From: Methylotenera sp.
Lineage (GTDB): Bacteria > Pseudomonadota > Gammaproteobacteria > Burkholderiales > Methylophilaceae
Assembly (NCBI GenBank): GCA_009693255.1
Contig: SHXQ01000003.1
Location: forward strand, 62,001-126,000
Direction: 5' to 3'
DNA: 64,000 bases
A model generated the notes under the pieces. It was not told the origin of the DNA, did no database searches, and saw only the letters and a list, made by a program, of their open reading frames with translations. The translations under genes were made by a program, and so were the position numbers. Shown here piece by piece: positions 32,446-41,852 of this stretch (positions within the stretch are counted from its first letter, which is position 1; every line of letters begins with the position of its first letter).

Positions 32446-32754
32446 TTAAAATGGCAGTTTCATGCCGGCGGGCATAAAACTGCCCATGCGTGATGAAGAA
32501 GTGACTTCAACTTTTGCGCTGGCGTCCTTTAAGGCAATCACCAGCAAATCTTCTAAAGTTTCTTTATCATCCATCACGCTGTCATCTAAAGTGATGCGTT
32601 TCACGACATTATTGCAAGCCATAGTCACTTTTACTAAGCCATTACTCGCCACGCCTTCAACATCAATATTAGCTAGTTCGGCTTGCGCCTTTTGCATATT
32701 GGCTTGCATTTGCTGAGCCTGCTTCATCATGTTGGCCATGCCACCTTTCATCAT
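32446..32754 (-). CDS. ybaB: YbaB/EbfC family nucleoid-associated protein
   Basis: MANMMKQAQQMQANMQKAQAEL, between dnaX and recR. Confidence 0.94.
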   Translation of the reverse strand: MMKGGMANMMKQAQQMQANMQKAQAELANIDVEGVASNGLVKVTMACNNVVKRITLDDSVMDDKETLEDLLVIALKDASAKVEVTSSSRMGSFMPAGMKLPF

Positions 32755-32794
32755 ATTACTACTCCTAGGGCTAAGTTAAAATTGGTTAAATAAG

Positions 32795-34522
32795 TCAGAT
32801 AGGTTTAATTGAGTTTGGAATAATGGACGCACCAAATTCATTAATTAAGTCCTGCACAAAGCCGTCATCTTCAATGGTGCTTTCTGCGTTGGCTTGGGCG
32901 CGGGCTTTTTCTTGTGAGATTTGTTTGGCAGGAGTGTTGCCAGTGCCACCTACACTAAATTGCAATTTTATTTTTTTATCAAAATGCTGGCAAATGGCAC
33001 TGCTTAACTTTTCTTGATAATTGGGCAGTAGTAAGTGTTTTTGCGCTTCTGGCACACTGAGTGAAATACTGTTTTCATCATAAGCCACCAGCTCACAATG
33101 TTGCGATAAGGCTCGGGCTAATCCAAGTTTCAATTCATCCACCAAGCCACGCCAATTGCCATTAAATTGATGAGGGCTGGCAAGCAGTGGTAGATTTTCA
33201 ATGCCTTGCGCAACGATAAGCTCTGGCAGTGGGATAGTTTGTGTCTGATCAAGCATGACAACATCTGGGACGTAATCAGTCGGTGCTGTTTGTTGCGCTA
33301 TGTTGTTCTGTACGACTTCTGGGGTAGATGTTGGTGCCGCTGGCATTGTAGTCCGCGGCTTTAATGCACTCGCCAAAGCAGCGCTGGTTTGTCTAACCGG
33401 TGCTTTTTCTGTGCTGCCATCATTCTGCGTGCCATTACTGTCTGGCGTAAAAGCCAACATGCGCAATAAACTCATGCTAAAGCCAGCAAACTCGTCCGGT
33501 GCAAGGCTAATATCACGGCGGCCTAACAAGGCAATTTGGTAGTACAGTTGCAAGGTTTCTGCTGGCATTCTTTGGGCTAAATCGAGCAAAACTTCACGCT
33601 CTGGTAGGTCGTCCGCCACACTGTCTGGTACGATTTGCGCTACGGCGATTTGGTGTAGTAATTGTGCTAAATCATTTAATGCACTTTCAAAAGAAAGGCT
33701 ACGTTCGGCCATCAACTTGGCTTGTGCGATGAGCGCATGACCATCATTGGCAAGCAAGGCGTTGATGAGTAGATATAAATAACTTTGGTCTATCGCCCCC
33801 AACATGGCACGGACTTCGGACTCATTGACTGTTTGGCCGCCATAAGCAATGGCTTGGTCGGTGAGTGATAAGGCGTCGCGCATACTCCCATCCGCGGCCC
33901 GCGCTATTAGGTGTAGCGCCGCAGGCTCATACGGAATATTTTCTTGGCCAAGAATATATTGTAAATGTCCGGTAATGGAAGTGCCAGCCATTTGCCGTAA
34001 ATTAAACTGTAAGCAGCGTGACAGCACGGTCACCGGTACTTTTTGTGGGTCTGTGGTGGCAAGAATGAATTTTACATGTGCAGGCGGCTCTTCTAGCGTT
34101 TTGAGCATGGCATTAAACGCGCTTTTAGACAGCATGTGTACTTCATCGATGATATACACTTTAAAGCGGCCAGCAGTGGGCGCGTATTGCGCGTTATCGA
34201 GCAAGTCACGCATGGCATCCACTTGTGTATTGCTAGCGGCATCCACCTCAATTAAATCAACAAAACGGCCGCGATCAATTTCGCTACAAGCGCCACAAAT
34301 ACCACACGGTTTGGCCGTAATGCCGATTTCACAGTTAAGAGACTTGGCTAAAATGCGGGCCAGTGTGGTTTTGCCTACCCCGCGCGTACCCGTAAACAAG
34401 TAGGCGTGATGCAAACGATTTTGTTCTAGCGCATTGGTCAGCGCACGTACGACATGGTCTTGTCCGACCAAGGTTTCGAAAGATTTTGGGCGCCATTTGC
34501 GCGCGAGGACTTGATAGCTCAT
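32795..34522 (-). CDS. dnaX: DNA polymerase III subunits gamma/tau
   Basis: MSYQVLARKWRPKSFETLVGQDHVVRALTNAL, GTRGVGKTTLARILAKSLNC, IDEVHMLSKSAFNAMLKTLEEPP. Confidence 0.96.
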   Translation of the reverse strand: MSYQVLARKWRPKSFETLVGQDHVVRALTNALEQNRLHHAYLFTGTRGVGKTTLARILAKSLNCEIGITAKPCGICGACSEIDRGRFVDLIEVDAASNTQVDAMRDLLDNAQYAPTAGRFKVYIIDEVHMLSKSAFNAMLKTLEEPPAHVKFILATTDPQKVPVTVLSRCLQFNLRQMAGTSITGHLQYILGQENIPYEPAALHLIARAADGSMRDALSLTDQAIAYGGQTVNESEVRAMLGAIDQSYLYLLINALLANDGHALIAQAKLMAERSLSFESALNDLAQLLHQIAVAQIVPDSVADDLPEREVLLDLAQRMPAETLQLYYQIALLGRRDISLAPDEFAGFSMSLLRMLAFTPDSNGTQNDGSTEKAPVRQTSAALASALKPRTTMPAAPTSTPEVVQNNIAQQTAPTDYVPDVVMLDQTQTIPLPELIVAQGIENLPLLASPHQFNGNWRGLVDELKLGLARALSQHCELVAYDENSISLSVPEAQKHLLLPNYQEKLSSAICQHFDKKIKLQFSVGGTGNTPAKQISQEKARAQANAESTIEDDGFVQDLINEFGASIIPNSIKPI

Positions 34523-34603
34523 GAGCTCAACTTTAGCTGAAAAGTTAGATTACGCAATGTATTTTACCTTGAGTTAAAAACATTGTAGCCTCAACATTAA
34601 AGA

Positions 34604-34697
34604 GGCGAGCCTTTACCCCGGCACTTGCTTAATAGTTGTGGCTGCTTGCTTCCGCATCTGACCAGATTGGCTACTTCACAATGCGGGGAGGCCCGCC
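34604..34697 (-). ncRNA. ffs: Bacterial small signal recognition particle RNA (4.5S-type)
   Basis: Minus strand GGCGGGCCT...GGTCAGATGCGGAAGCAAGCAGCC...AGTGCCGGGGTAAAGGCTCGCC: conserved SRP apical domain and a closing helix GGCGGGCCU/AGGCTCGCC. Confidence 0.92.
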
Positions 34698-35020
34698 AAG
34701 ATGGCATTTTACAATACTTTAATGGCTTAGTTGCACCACAAAATACAATATTTTTATATTGGTATTCATGTCATCCATCTAGGCTTATCAAATCGGACCT
34801 CCGTCTAAGCGCCAGCGCTTGGTTTACTTAAATAGCGAGGTAAAAGCATCACTTACCTTGCTTTTGATTTTTAGGCTAAGCATGAGAATGCAAGCTATAT
34901 GTTTTGGCTAATAAGCTATTCAATAGCCGGCAATATGATGAACTTATGACGAATAATGAAAAAATTACACCTGCACTAGCGCCCACTAGACATTGCCAGT
35001 AAAACTTTTAGGCAGATGGC

Positions 35021-35155
35021 GCGCAGCGTATAGCGCCTACCCCAGATAATTATCAACTTATTTATCACAAAATAGCTGGTATTTTAGCGCAAAAGGCGCT
35101 GAATATTGCCTTTACCAAAACACCGAAGCAATTGTCGAATGAAACCGCAGCATAA
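35021..35155 (+). pseudogene. Degraded coding fragment resembling the N-terminal segment of GGDEF-type regulatory proteins
   Basis: Frame reads AQRIAPTPDNYQLIYHKIAGILAQKALNIAFTKTPKQLSNETAA*, with stops shortly upstream and further debris downstream. Confidence 0.35.
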
Positions 35156-35366
35156 AGAAAATAAATTAATCTCTGGCTAAAATTATTAAAACAGAAGGAT
35201 TGGACGACATTGCCTGCATTATTATGAATAAACAAACTGAGGAAAATGTGTTGAAAGATGCCATTGCAGTTATGTGACTTCGGACTCAAGTGTGCATGAG
35301 CTTGGTGAGGCGATACTAAACCCTTAATATAAGCCTAGACAAGTTTGGCGGCTATACGCTTAAGGG

Positions 35367-35888
35367 CTACAAAGATTCAGGTAATATTTTTTTGTTACGG
35401 TCACTGTCCCATAGCAAATAAACGCGACAATCAAATTCCAACTGGTGATAGCTTGGCTCCATATATTGGCAAAGCTGGTAAAACGCCTTGTCATGATTGC
35501 GCTCTTTTAGGTGGGCTAATTCGTGTACAACAATCATCCGTAAAAATTCAGCAGGGCTAGTCTTGAAAAAAGAGGAGATTTTGATTTCTTTTTTTGCTTT
35601 CAACTTGCCACCCTGTACGCGCGAGATTGCTGTATTTAGACCAAGCGCATGATGATCGATACTGAGTCTGTTGTCGTAATGCACTTTGTCTAATAATGGC
35701 GCGTTACGTAAAAATTCTTGTTTAATCTCGTTACTGTATTGGTAAAGTGCTTTATCCGTTTGGATGGTATGTGCTTGTGGGTAGCGTTGTGCGATGTAAT
35801 CGCCGAGCTTATCTTGTGCTTGCAGTAGCCGGATTTTGTCTTGCAGTGCGGCAGGGTAGTGCTGTAGATATTGGAGTGGTGGTATCAT
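35367..35888 (-). CDS. YgjP-like metallopeptidase (DUF45 / M48-like)
   Basis: MIVVHELAHLKERNHDKAFYQLCQYMEPSY (HExxH...H). Confidence 0.85.
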   Translation of the reverse strand: MIPPLQYLQHYPAALQDKIRLLQAQDKLGDYIAQRYPQAHTIQTDKALYQYSNEIKQEFLRNAPLLDKVHYDNRLSIDHHALGLNTAISRVQGGKLKAKKEIKISSFFKTSPAEFLRMIVVHELAHLKERNHDKAFYQLCQYMEPSYHQLEFDCRVYLLWDSDRNKKILPESL

Positions 35889-35975
35889 CGGCTAACTGAG
35901 TATTAACGATTCACTGTGATGTGAAACGCAAAAGGAGGCAAGCGCCCCCTTTGTATGCTTAGAACAGTACACACA

Positions 35976-36299
35976 TTATTCTATGAGTAAATCACGTTTG
36001 CCCGGTACGCCATTCATAGCCTCGGCATCTTCTAGCGGGGGTTTACGCGATGTGATGACTGGCCATAGTGCTGATAAACGCGCATTGAGTGCAATAAATT
36101 CTTGCTGATCTGCGGGTACATCATCTTCTGCAAAAATGGCTTCGACAGGACATTCCGCAACACATAGCGTGCAGTCGATACATTCATCAGGGTTAATGGC
36201 TAAGAAGTTCGGACCTTCTACAAAACAATCTACAGGGCAGACATCAACGCAATCGGTAAATTTGCATTGAATACAATTTTCGGTGACAACATAAGTCAT
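35976..36299 (-). CDS. fdxA: 7Fe-8S ferredoxin (FdxA type)
   Basis: [55 protein letters not shown]. Confidence 0.95.
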   Translation of the reverse strand: MTYVVTENCIQCKFTDCVDVCPVDCFVEGPNFLAINPDECIDCTLCVAECPVEAIFAEDDVPADQQEFIALNARLSALWPVITSRKPPLEDAEAMNGVPGKRDLLIE

Positions 36300-36375
36300 G
36301 TTTTATTCCTTTATAGCTTAAAAGCTAAAACGTTATTTTACTTGATTGTTAAAAACAAATCATTCAAAAATTTAA

Positions 36376-37650
36376 CTAAACAATCATGCCCGCACCGACA
36401 GTATTATTTGTACTTTCATCGATGATAATGAATGCCCCAGTAGCACGATTTAAACTATAACTATCGACCATCAGCGGTTGCGCTAGTTTAAAGGTAATGC
36501 GTGCAATGTCATTCATTTTTAAATCAGTGGTGGCTAGTTCTTCAAGGGTGTTGACGTCTACTTTATATTGAATAGCGCCAACTTTTGCTTTTGATTCGCG
36601 CGTGGTATGACGAATGACATAGGTGCGTGCAGTTGACATTGGGGTCTCAGATAACCAGCAGACAAAAGCATCAATTTGTTTGACGGATTCAATGGCACTA
36701 CCCGTTTTGACGATGATGTCACCACGTGAAGTGTCAATTTCATCTTCTAGTAATAGCGTGACACTTTGCTCGGTTTGAGCACTTGTCAATTGCGCATCAC
36801 CAAGTTGAATCGCTTTAATTTTTGATTGATAGCCATTGGGCAATACAGTGACGGCATCCCCCACTTTGATTATGCCACTTTCAATGCGCCCCATAAACCC
36901 TCTGAAGTCATGCAAGTCAGCATCTGCGCTAGCATGAGGACGACAGACGAACTGTACGGGGAAGCGAAATTCTTCATGACCTTCAGTATGCGCGGCGGGC
37001 GCTTTTTCTAACATGTCTAGTAGCGTTTCGCCGGTGTACCAGGGCATGTTTTCTAAGCGATCAACCAACATATCGCCTACTAAGGCAGACATAGGAATAA
37101 AGCGAATATCTCTTGCTTGCGCCAAGCCAATCTCTGTTGCAAAAGCTAAGTAATCGGCACAAATTTTGTCATAGACTACTTGGTCGTAATTGACCAAATC
37201 CATTTTGTTCACAGCTACAACGATATGCTGAATACCGACCAAATGTGCTAAGTAGCTGTGGCGGCGTGTTTGTGTGAGTACGCCACGGCGCGCATCGATT
37301 AAGATAATTGCCAGGTTGGCGGTAGATGCAGCGGTGACCATGTTACGGGTATATTGCTCATGGCCAGGGGCGTCGGCAATGATGTATTTGCGCGTTCCCG
37401 TTGAAAAGTAGCGGTAGGCCACGTCTATGGTAATGCCTTGCTCACGCTCTGCTTGTAAGCCGTCAGTGAGTAAGGATAAGTCGACAGCTTCCATACCGCG
37501 CTTTTTCGAGGTATTGGAAATTTGCGTTAGCGTGTCGGCCAAAATGGTTTTGGTGTCAAACAGCAGGCGTCCAATAAGTGTACTTTTACCGTCATCTACA
37601 GAGCCGCAGGTCATAAAGCGGAGAAGTGAATCGTTGTGTTGAGTTGTCAT
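36376..37650 (-). CDS. cysN: Sulfate adenylyltransferase subunit 1 (GTPase)
   Basis: RFMTCGSVDDGKSTLIGRLLFDTK, DAPGHEQYTRNM, NKMDLV. Confidence 0.95.
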   Translation of the reverse strand: MTTQHNDSLLRFMTCGSVDDGKSTLIGRLLFDTKTILADTLTQISNTSKKRGMEAVDLSLLTDGLQAEREQGITIDVAYRYFSTGTRKYIIADAPGHEQYTRNMVTAASTANLAIILIDARRGVLTQTRRHSYLAHLVGIQHIVVAVNKMDLVNYDQVVYDKICADYLAFATEIGLAQARDIRFIPMSALVGDMLVDRLENMPWYTGETLLDMLEKAPAAHTEGHEEFRFPVQFVCRPHASADADLHDFRGFMGRIESGIIKVGDAVTVLPNGYQSKIKAIQLGDAQLTSAQTEQSVTLLLEDEIDTSRGDIIVKTGSAIESVKQIDAFVCWLSETPMSTARTYVIRHTTRESKAKVGAIQYKVDVNTLEELATTDLKMNDIARITFKLAQPLMVDSYSLNRATGAFIIIDESTNNTVGAGMIV

Positions 37651-37669
37651 AATTTAAAACTTTATTTTT

Positions 37670-37735
37670 GCCACAGAGAGCGCAGAGTTTACAGAGCAAT
37701 TAGATTTTATCTGTGGCACCTGTGTTCTCTGTGGC
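37670..37735. repeat. Inverted repeat GCCACAGAGA...TCTCTGTGGC in the cysD-cysN gap
   Basis: Perfect 10-bp arms at 37670-37679 and 37726-37735, with further CAGAG/CTGTGGC half copies inside. Confidence 0.8.
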
Positions 37736-37740
37736 TATTA

Positions 37741-38673
37741 TTAAAAGTACCCTTCCTTTTTACGTTGCTCCATACTGGCATCTGAGGTTTGGTCATCTAA
37801 GCGCGTTGCGCCGCGCTCGGTAATGGTGGATGTGGCGGTCTCAAGTACGATTTTTGATACGGTGTCTGCATTAGAAATCACAGGTGCGGTACAGCTAATA
37901 TCACCTACGGTTCTAAAGCGTACTTGCATGTTGATGATTTCTTCGCCAGCTTTAACTGGGTTAGTAATTTCGCCGTTTACCAGAGGCACATTCACAGGCA
38001 CAATAGAACCGCTACGCATAACCACATCACGTTGGTGAGAAAAGTAGATGCTAGGCAAAGCTAGATCTTCACGTTCGATATATTGCCAGACATCCATTTC
38101 TGTCCAGTTAGAAATGGGGAAGGCGCGAATATTTTCACCTTTGTGCGAACGGGCGTTATATAAACTCCATAGTTCAGGACGTTGATTTTTTGGATCCCAT
38201 TGACCAAATTCATCACGAAAACTCATGATACGTTCTTTGGCGCGAGCTTTTTCTTCATCGCGACGTGCGCCGCCAATGCAGCAGTCAAAGCCGAATTCCT
38301 CAATCGCCTCAAGCAAAGTCACTGATTGATGTTTGTTGCGTGATTCGTCTGGCGTTTTAAGCACTACAGTACCGCGTTTCATTGAATCTTCAACGGAACG
38401 TACAATCAAGCGTTCGCCTAGCTCCGTCGCGCGTTGATCACGGAAATCAATCACTTCTTGATAGTTGTGACCGGTGTCAATATGCATGAGTGGAAAAGGA
38501 AAACGTCCAGGCCTAAAGGCTTTTTCTGCAAGACGTAAAATACACAGTGAGTCTTTTCCGCCGGAAAACAGCAGTACCGGGTTGCTACATTGGCCAGCGA
38601 CTTCGCGCAGAATATAAATCGCTTCAGATTCTAGCCAGTCTAGATGGGAAAGGGGTTGTTTAGTGGTTGTCAT
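37741..38673 (-). CDS. cysD: Sulfate adenylyltransferase subunit 2
   Basis: LFSGGKDSLCILRLAEKAF, FPLMHIDTGHNYQEVI, CCIGGARRDEEKARAKER. Confidence 0.96.
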   Translation of the reverse strand: MTTTKQPLSHLDWLESEAIYILREVAGQCSNPVLLFSGGKDSLCILRLAEKAFRPGRFPFPLMHIDTGHNYQEVIDFRDQRATELGERLIVRSVEDSMKRGTVVLKTPDESRNKHQSVTLLEAIEEFGFDCCIGGARRDEEKARAKERIMSFRDEFGQWDPKNQRPELWSLYNARSHKGENIRAFPISNWTEMDVWQYIEREDLALPSIYFSHQRDVVMRSGSIVPVNVPLVNGEITNPVKAGEEIINMQVRFRTVGDISCTAPVISNADTVSKIVLETATSTITERGATRLDDQTSDASMEQRKKEGYF

Positions 38674-38694
38674 AGTATTTTAAGTTCTAAGTAA

Positions 38695-39453
38695 TTATTT
38701 TTTGACGTGCAGTCCGCATTCTTTATTTAAAGGGTCTTCCCACCACCAGCGGCCAGCACGCACATCTTCGCCCATGGCAATAGCGCGGGTGCAAGGGGCG
38801 CAGCCTATGCTAGGGTAAAACTGTTCGTGTAGTTTGTTGTAGGGCACAGCATGCATACGAATATAAGCCCATACCTCTTGCTCAGTCCAATCACTCAATG
38901 GATTGAATTTTTCAAGTTGATTCGCTTCGTCAAATTCACGTAGCGGCAGACTGGCACGCGTAGTTGCTTGCGCGGCGCGCATGCCGGTAATCCAAGCACT
39001 TTTTCCGGCTAAGGCCCGCTGTAATGGTTCTACTTTACGCATGAAGCAGCAGCTTTTGCGTAGTGTTATGCTCTGGTAGAAGGCGTTAATGCCATTACTT
39101 TTAACGTAAAATTCAACGGTTTCATTTTTTGGAAAAAAGACCTGCAATTGGGTTTGATAATGGCTTTCAACAAGTGCCATTAAATCGTAAGTTTCACTAG
39201 GTAGGCGGCCGGTATCTAATGAAAAAATTTCAATAGCCAATTTATTTTGCAAGATAATGTCACTCAGCACCATATCTTCTGCACCAAAACTATTGGCGAA
39301 AGCAATGTTTGCTAGTTCGACACTGGCATTTTTCAATAAGCTTAATACCTGAACAGTTTTGTGATTAACGCGGGCAAGTAGCGCTTCAGTTAGTTCTGGC
39401 GTAATCGCGGGATTGCTGGCGCTAGGCTTTAATATTGAAACTTCATTAGACAT
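38695..39453 (-). CDS. cysH: Phosphoadenylyl/adenylyl-sulfate reductase
   Basis: NSFGAEDMVLSDII, LDTGRLPSETYDLM, CCFMRKVEPLQRAL, GCAPCTRAI, ECGLHV (paired Cys motifs). Confidence 0.93.
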   Translation of the reverse strand: MSNEVSILKPSASNPAITPELTEALLARVNHKTVQVLSLLKNASVELANIAFANSFGAEDMVLSDIILQNKLAIEIFSLDTGRLPSETYDLMALVESHYQTQLQVFFPKNETVEFYVKSNGINAFYQSITLRKSCCFMRKVEPLQRALAGKSAWITGMRAAQATTRASLPLREFDEANQLEKFNPLSDWTEQEVWAYIRMHAVPYNKLHEQFYPSIGCAPCTRAIAMGEDVRAGRWWWEDPLNKECGLHVKK

Positions 39454-40071
39454 TTAGCCAGCCCTGTTGTAACGCGTAAAAGCGGGACGCACTTCATCGA
39501 CCGCGCCTTGATAAGGCTGAGTGAAATCGTTTAGACTGGCAATGGCTTCAGTCGCGCTTCTGTCGGCACGAATTGCGAAGCTAGTAAAGCCGCTACGTTT
39601 AAGGAAAAACAATTGATCGCGCAGTACATCGCCGATAGCGCGTAGCTCGTTTTTAAAACCGTAGCGCGTGCGTAACAAAACGCCAAGTGAAAAAATACGA
39701 CCATCTGCACAGCGTTCTACATGGACTGCGATGAGAGGGAGTGCGTTTAAATTGGCTTGATTTTCAATTAAAGTTTCCAGCACTTCATGGGTATCTAGCC
39801 ATACGCCAATTTCATTGGCATCAATGCGTGTTTGCAACTCCGCTTTGCGAGCAATCAGTACCGTTAAGGGCACAATCAACTTGCCATTAGCCGGAATAAC
39901 GGTGTTGGCGACTTGTGTCTCCGTGACGGTTTTTTCGCCTGTGAGTTTGAATAGCACGACTTTGCCGGCCTGTTTACGTGCTTCAACTTGAGTTGCTGGC
40001 AGCTTAATCAGCGTCCATGCGTTGTCGACTATGTGCGCCGCGCCATTAGTGAGTTGAATTAAATTACTCAT
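39454..40071 (-). CDS. DUF934 family protein (sulfite reduction associated)
   Basis: ADGRIFSLGVLLRTRYGFKNELRAIGDVLRDQLFFLKRSGFTSF; between cysI and cysH. Confidence 0.88.
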   Translation of the reverse strand: MSNLIQLTNGAAHIVDNAWTLIKLPATQVEARKQAGKVVLFKLTGEKTVTETQVANTVIPANGKLIVPLTVLIARKAELQTRIDANEIGVWLDTHEVLETLIENQANLNALPLIAVHVERCADGRIFSLGVLLRTRYGFKNELRAIGDVLRDQLFFLKRSGFTSFAIRADRSATEAIASLNDFTQPYQGAVDEVRPAFTRYNRAG

Positions 40072-41750
40072 ACTGCCACCTCATTTTGAGCAGAATTCTT
40101 TTCTCCGTAAACCTGTGCTTTAAAAGGGGCAATACCTAAGCGTCTTACCGTGTCGATAAACTGTTCTTCAGCAGTGCGTTCTTGTAGGTAAACATCAATT
40201 AATTTTTGCACGACAGATGGCATTTCATCTGCAGAGAAAGAAGGGCCAATCACGCTACCAAGGCTGGCATGATTGCCTTGACTGCCGCCAATAGACACTT
40301 GATACCATTCTGAGCCGTCTTTATCGATACCTAAAATGCCGATATGACCCACATGGTGATGACCGCAGGCGTTCATACAGCCAGAGATATTGAGTTCAAT
40401 ATTGCCGATGTCATGTAAGTAGTCTAGGTCATCGAACTGTATTTGAATCGCCTCAGCAATGGGGATGCTTTTAGCATTAGCTAGGCTGCAGAAATCACCG
40501 CCTGGGCAACAAATAATGTCAGTCAGCAAGCCGATGTTGGGTGAAGCCAGACCATTCGCGCGGGCTTTTTCCCATACGCTCAATAAATCACTTACTTTGA
40601 CGTCGGCTAGAATCAAATTCTGCTCATGCGACACGCGTAACTCGCCAAAGCTATATTGGTCGGCTAAGTCAGCCACGCTATGCATTTGTGCGCTAGTGGC
40701 ATCGCCCGGCGGCTTGCCGTGAGGTTTAAGCGACAATGTGACGGCACGGTAGCCAGGCACTTTATGGGCATGTACGTTGCGCTTAGCCCATGCGGCAAAG
40801 CCTAAGTTGCTGGCAATTGCAACATCAAAACTTGCGTCCTCGTCAGCCAAGGCTAGGTAGGGCATAGGTGCAAAATGGGGTGATACGCGCGCTAATTCTG
40901 CTTCTGTAATAGTATTCGGCGCATCTTTCAAATGCGCCCATTCGGCTTCCACTTGGCTTTTAAATGCGTCTATGCCCAAGGCTTTAACCAGTATCTTAAT
41001 GCGTGCTTTGTATGAATTATCACGGCGGCCATGCAGGTTATACACCCGTACAATCGCTTCACAATAGGTGAGTGCGTGTTGCCATTCAAGATGCTCGCGA
41101 ATTACGGTGCCTAAGATAGGCGTACGACCTAAGCCGCCACCGACCCACACTTTGATGGCGAGCTTGTGATGATGGTCTAGATAAAATTCCATGCCAATAT
41201 CGTGCATTTGTACGACGGCGCGATCTTCTTTAGTGCCAGAAACCGCAATTTTAAATTTACGCGGCAATAGCGCAAACTCTGGATGAAAGGTGCTCCATTG
41301 GCGGATGATTTCAGCCATGGCACGTGGATCCACCACTTCATCAGGCGCTACGCCGGCAAATTGGTCGGTGGTAATGTTACGAATACAATTACCTGAAGTT
41401 TGAATCGCATGCATTTCAACAGTGGCCAGTTCTGCCAAAATATCAGGCACATCTTCCAGTTTAGGCCAGTTAAGTTGTATGTTTTGGCGCGTAGTGAAAT
41501 GTCCATAAGCTTTGTCATAGCGACTGGCAATGTCGGCTAATTTTCGCAATTGCTTACTGGATAACATGCCGTAAGGTACGGCAATTCTAAGCATAGGGGC
41601 GTGCCGTTGAATATATAAGCCATTTTGTAAGCGCAAGGGGCGAAATTCATCTTCGCTCAGTTCGCCCGCAAGGTAGCGGCGTGTTTGTTCGCGATACTGC
41701 GTCACGCGTTCATCAACAAGTCTTTGGTCTATTTCATCGTACTTATACAT
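40068..41750 (-). CDS. cysI: Sulfite reductase hemoprotein (CysI-like nitrite/sulfite reductase)
   Basis: TSGNCIRNITTDQFAG, CCPGGDFCSLANAKSIPIAEAIQ, NISGCMNACGHHHVGHIGILG; MYKYDEIDQRLV as likely start. Confidence 0.92.
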   Translation of the reverse strand: MYKYDEIDQRLVDERVTQYREQTRRYLAGELSEDEFRPLRLQNGLYIQRHAPMLRIAVPYGMLSSKQLRKLADIASRYDKAYGHFTTRQNIQLNWPKLEDVPDILAELATVEMHAIQTSGNCIRNITTDQFAGVAPDEVVDPRAMAEIIRQWSTFHPEFALLPRKFKIAVSGTKEDRAVVQMHDIGMEFYLDHHHKLAIKVWVGGGLGRTPILGTVIREHLEWQHALTYCEAIVRVYNLHGRRDNSYKARIKILVKALGIDAFKSQVEAEWAHLKDAPNTITEAELARVSPHFAPMPYLALADEDASFDVAIASNLGFAAWAKRNVHAHKVPGYRAVTLSLKPHGKPPGDATSAQMHSVADLADQYSFGELRVSHEQNLILADVKVSDLLSVWEKARANGLASPNIGLLTDIICCPGGDFCSLANAKSIPIAEAIQIQFDDLDYLHDIGNIELNISGCMNACGHHHVGHIGILGIDKDGSEWYQVSIGGSQGNHASLGSVIGPSFSADEMPSVVQKLIDVYLQERTAEEQFIDTVRRLGIAPFKAQVYGEKNSAQNEVAV

Positions 41751-41852
41751 AATACACTTTTCTTTACATAACAAGCTTCACAACACTGCGTTGCTCGGTT
41801 AAATTTATTGTCCATACACAACTACTAAAACGCGATATGGCACCCCGTCATT

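Noticed and set aside
33849-34403. 184-aa plus-strand ORF
   Set aside because: Antisense to the conserved AAA domain of dnaX; composition is typical of a shadow frame.
34625-34831. 68-aa plus-strand ORF
   Set aside because: Lies antisense over the SRP RNA gene; not a protein gene.
35041-35335. Phage attachment site or integrated element near the SRP RNA
   Set aside because: No integrase, no direct repeat of the RNA 3' end seen, only coding debris.
37670-37735. CRISPR repeat
   Set aside because: Only one inverted unit with unequal internal fragments, no regularly spaced direct repeats or cas genes.
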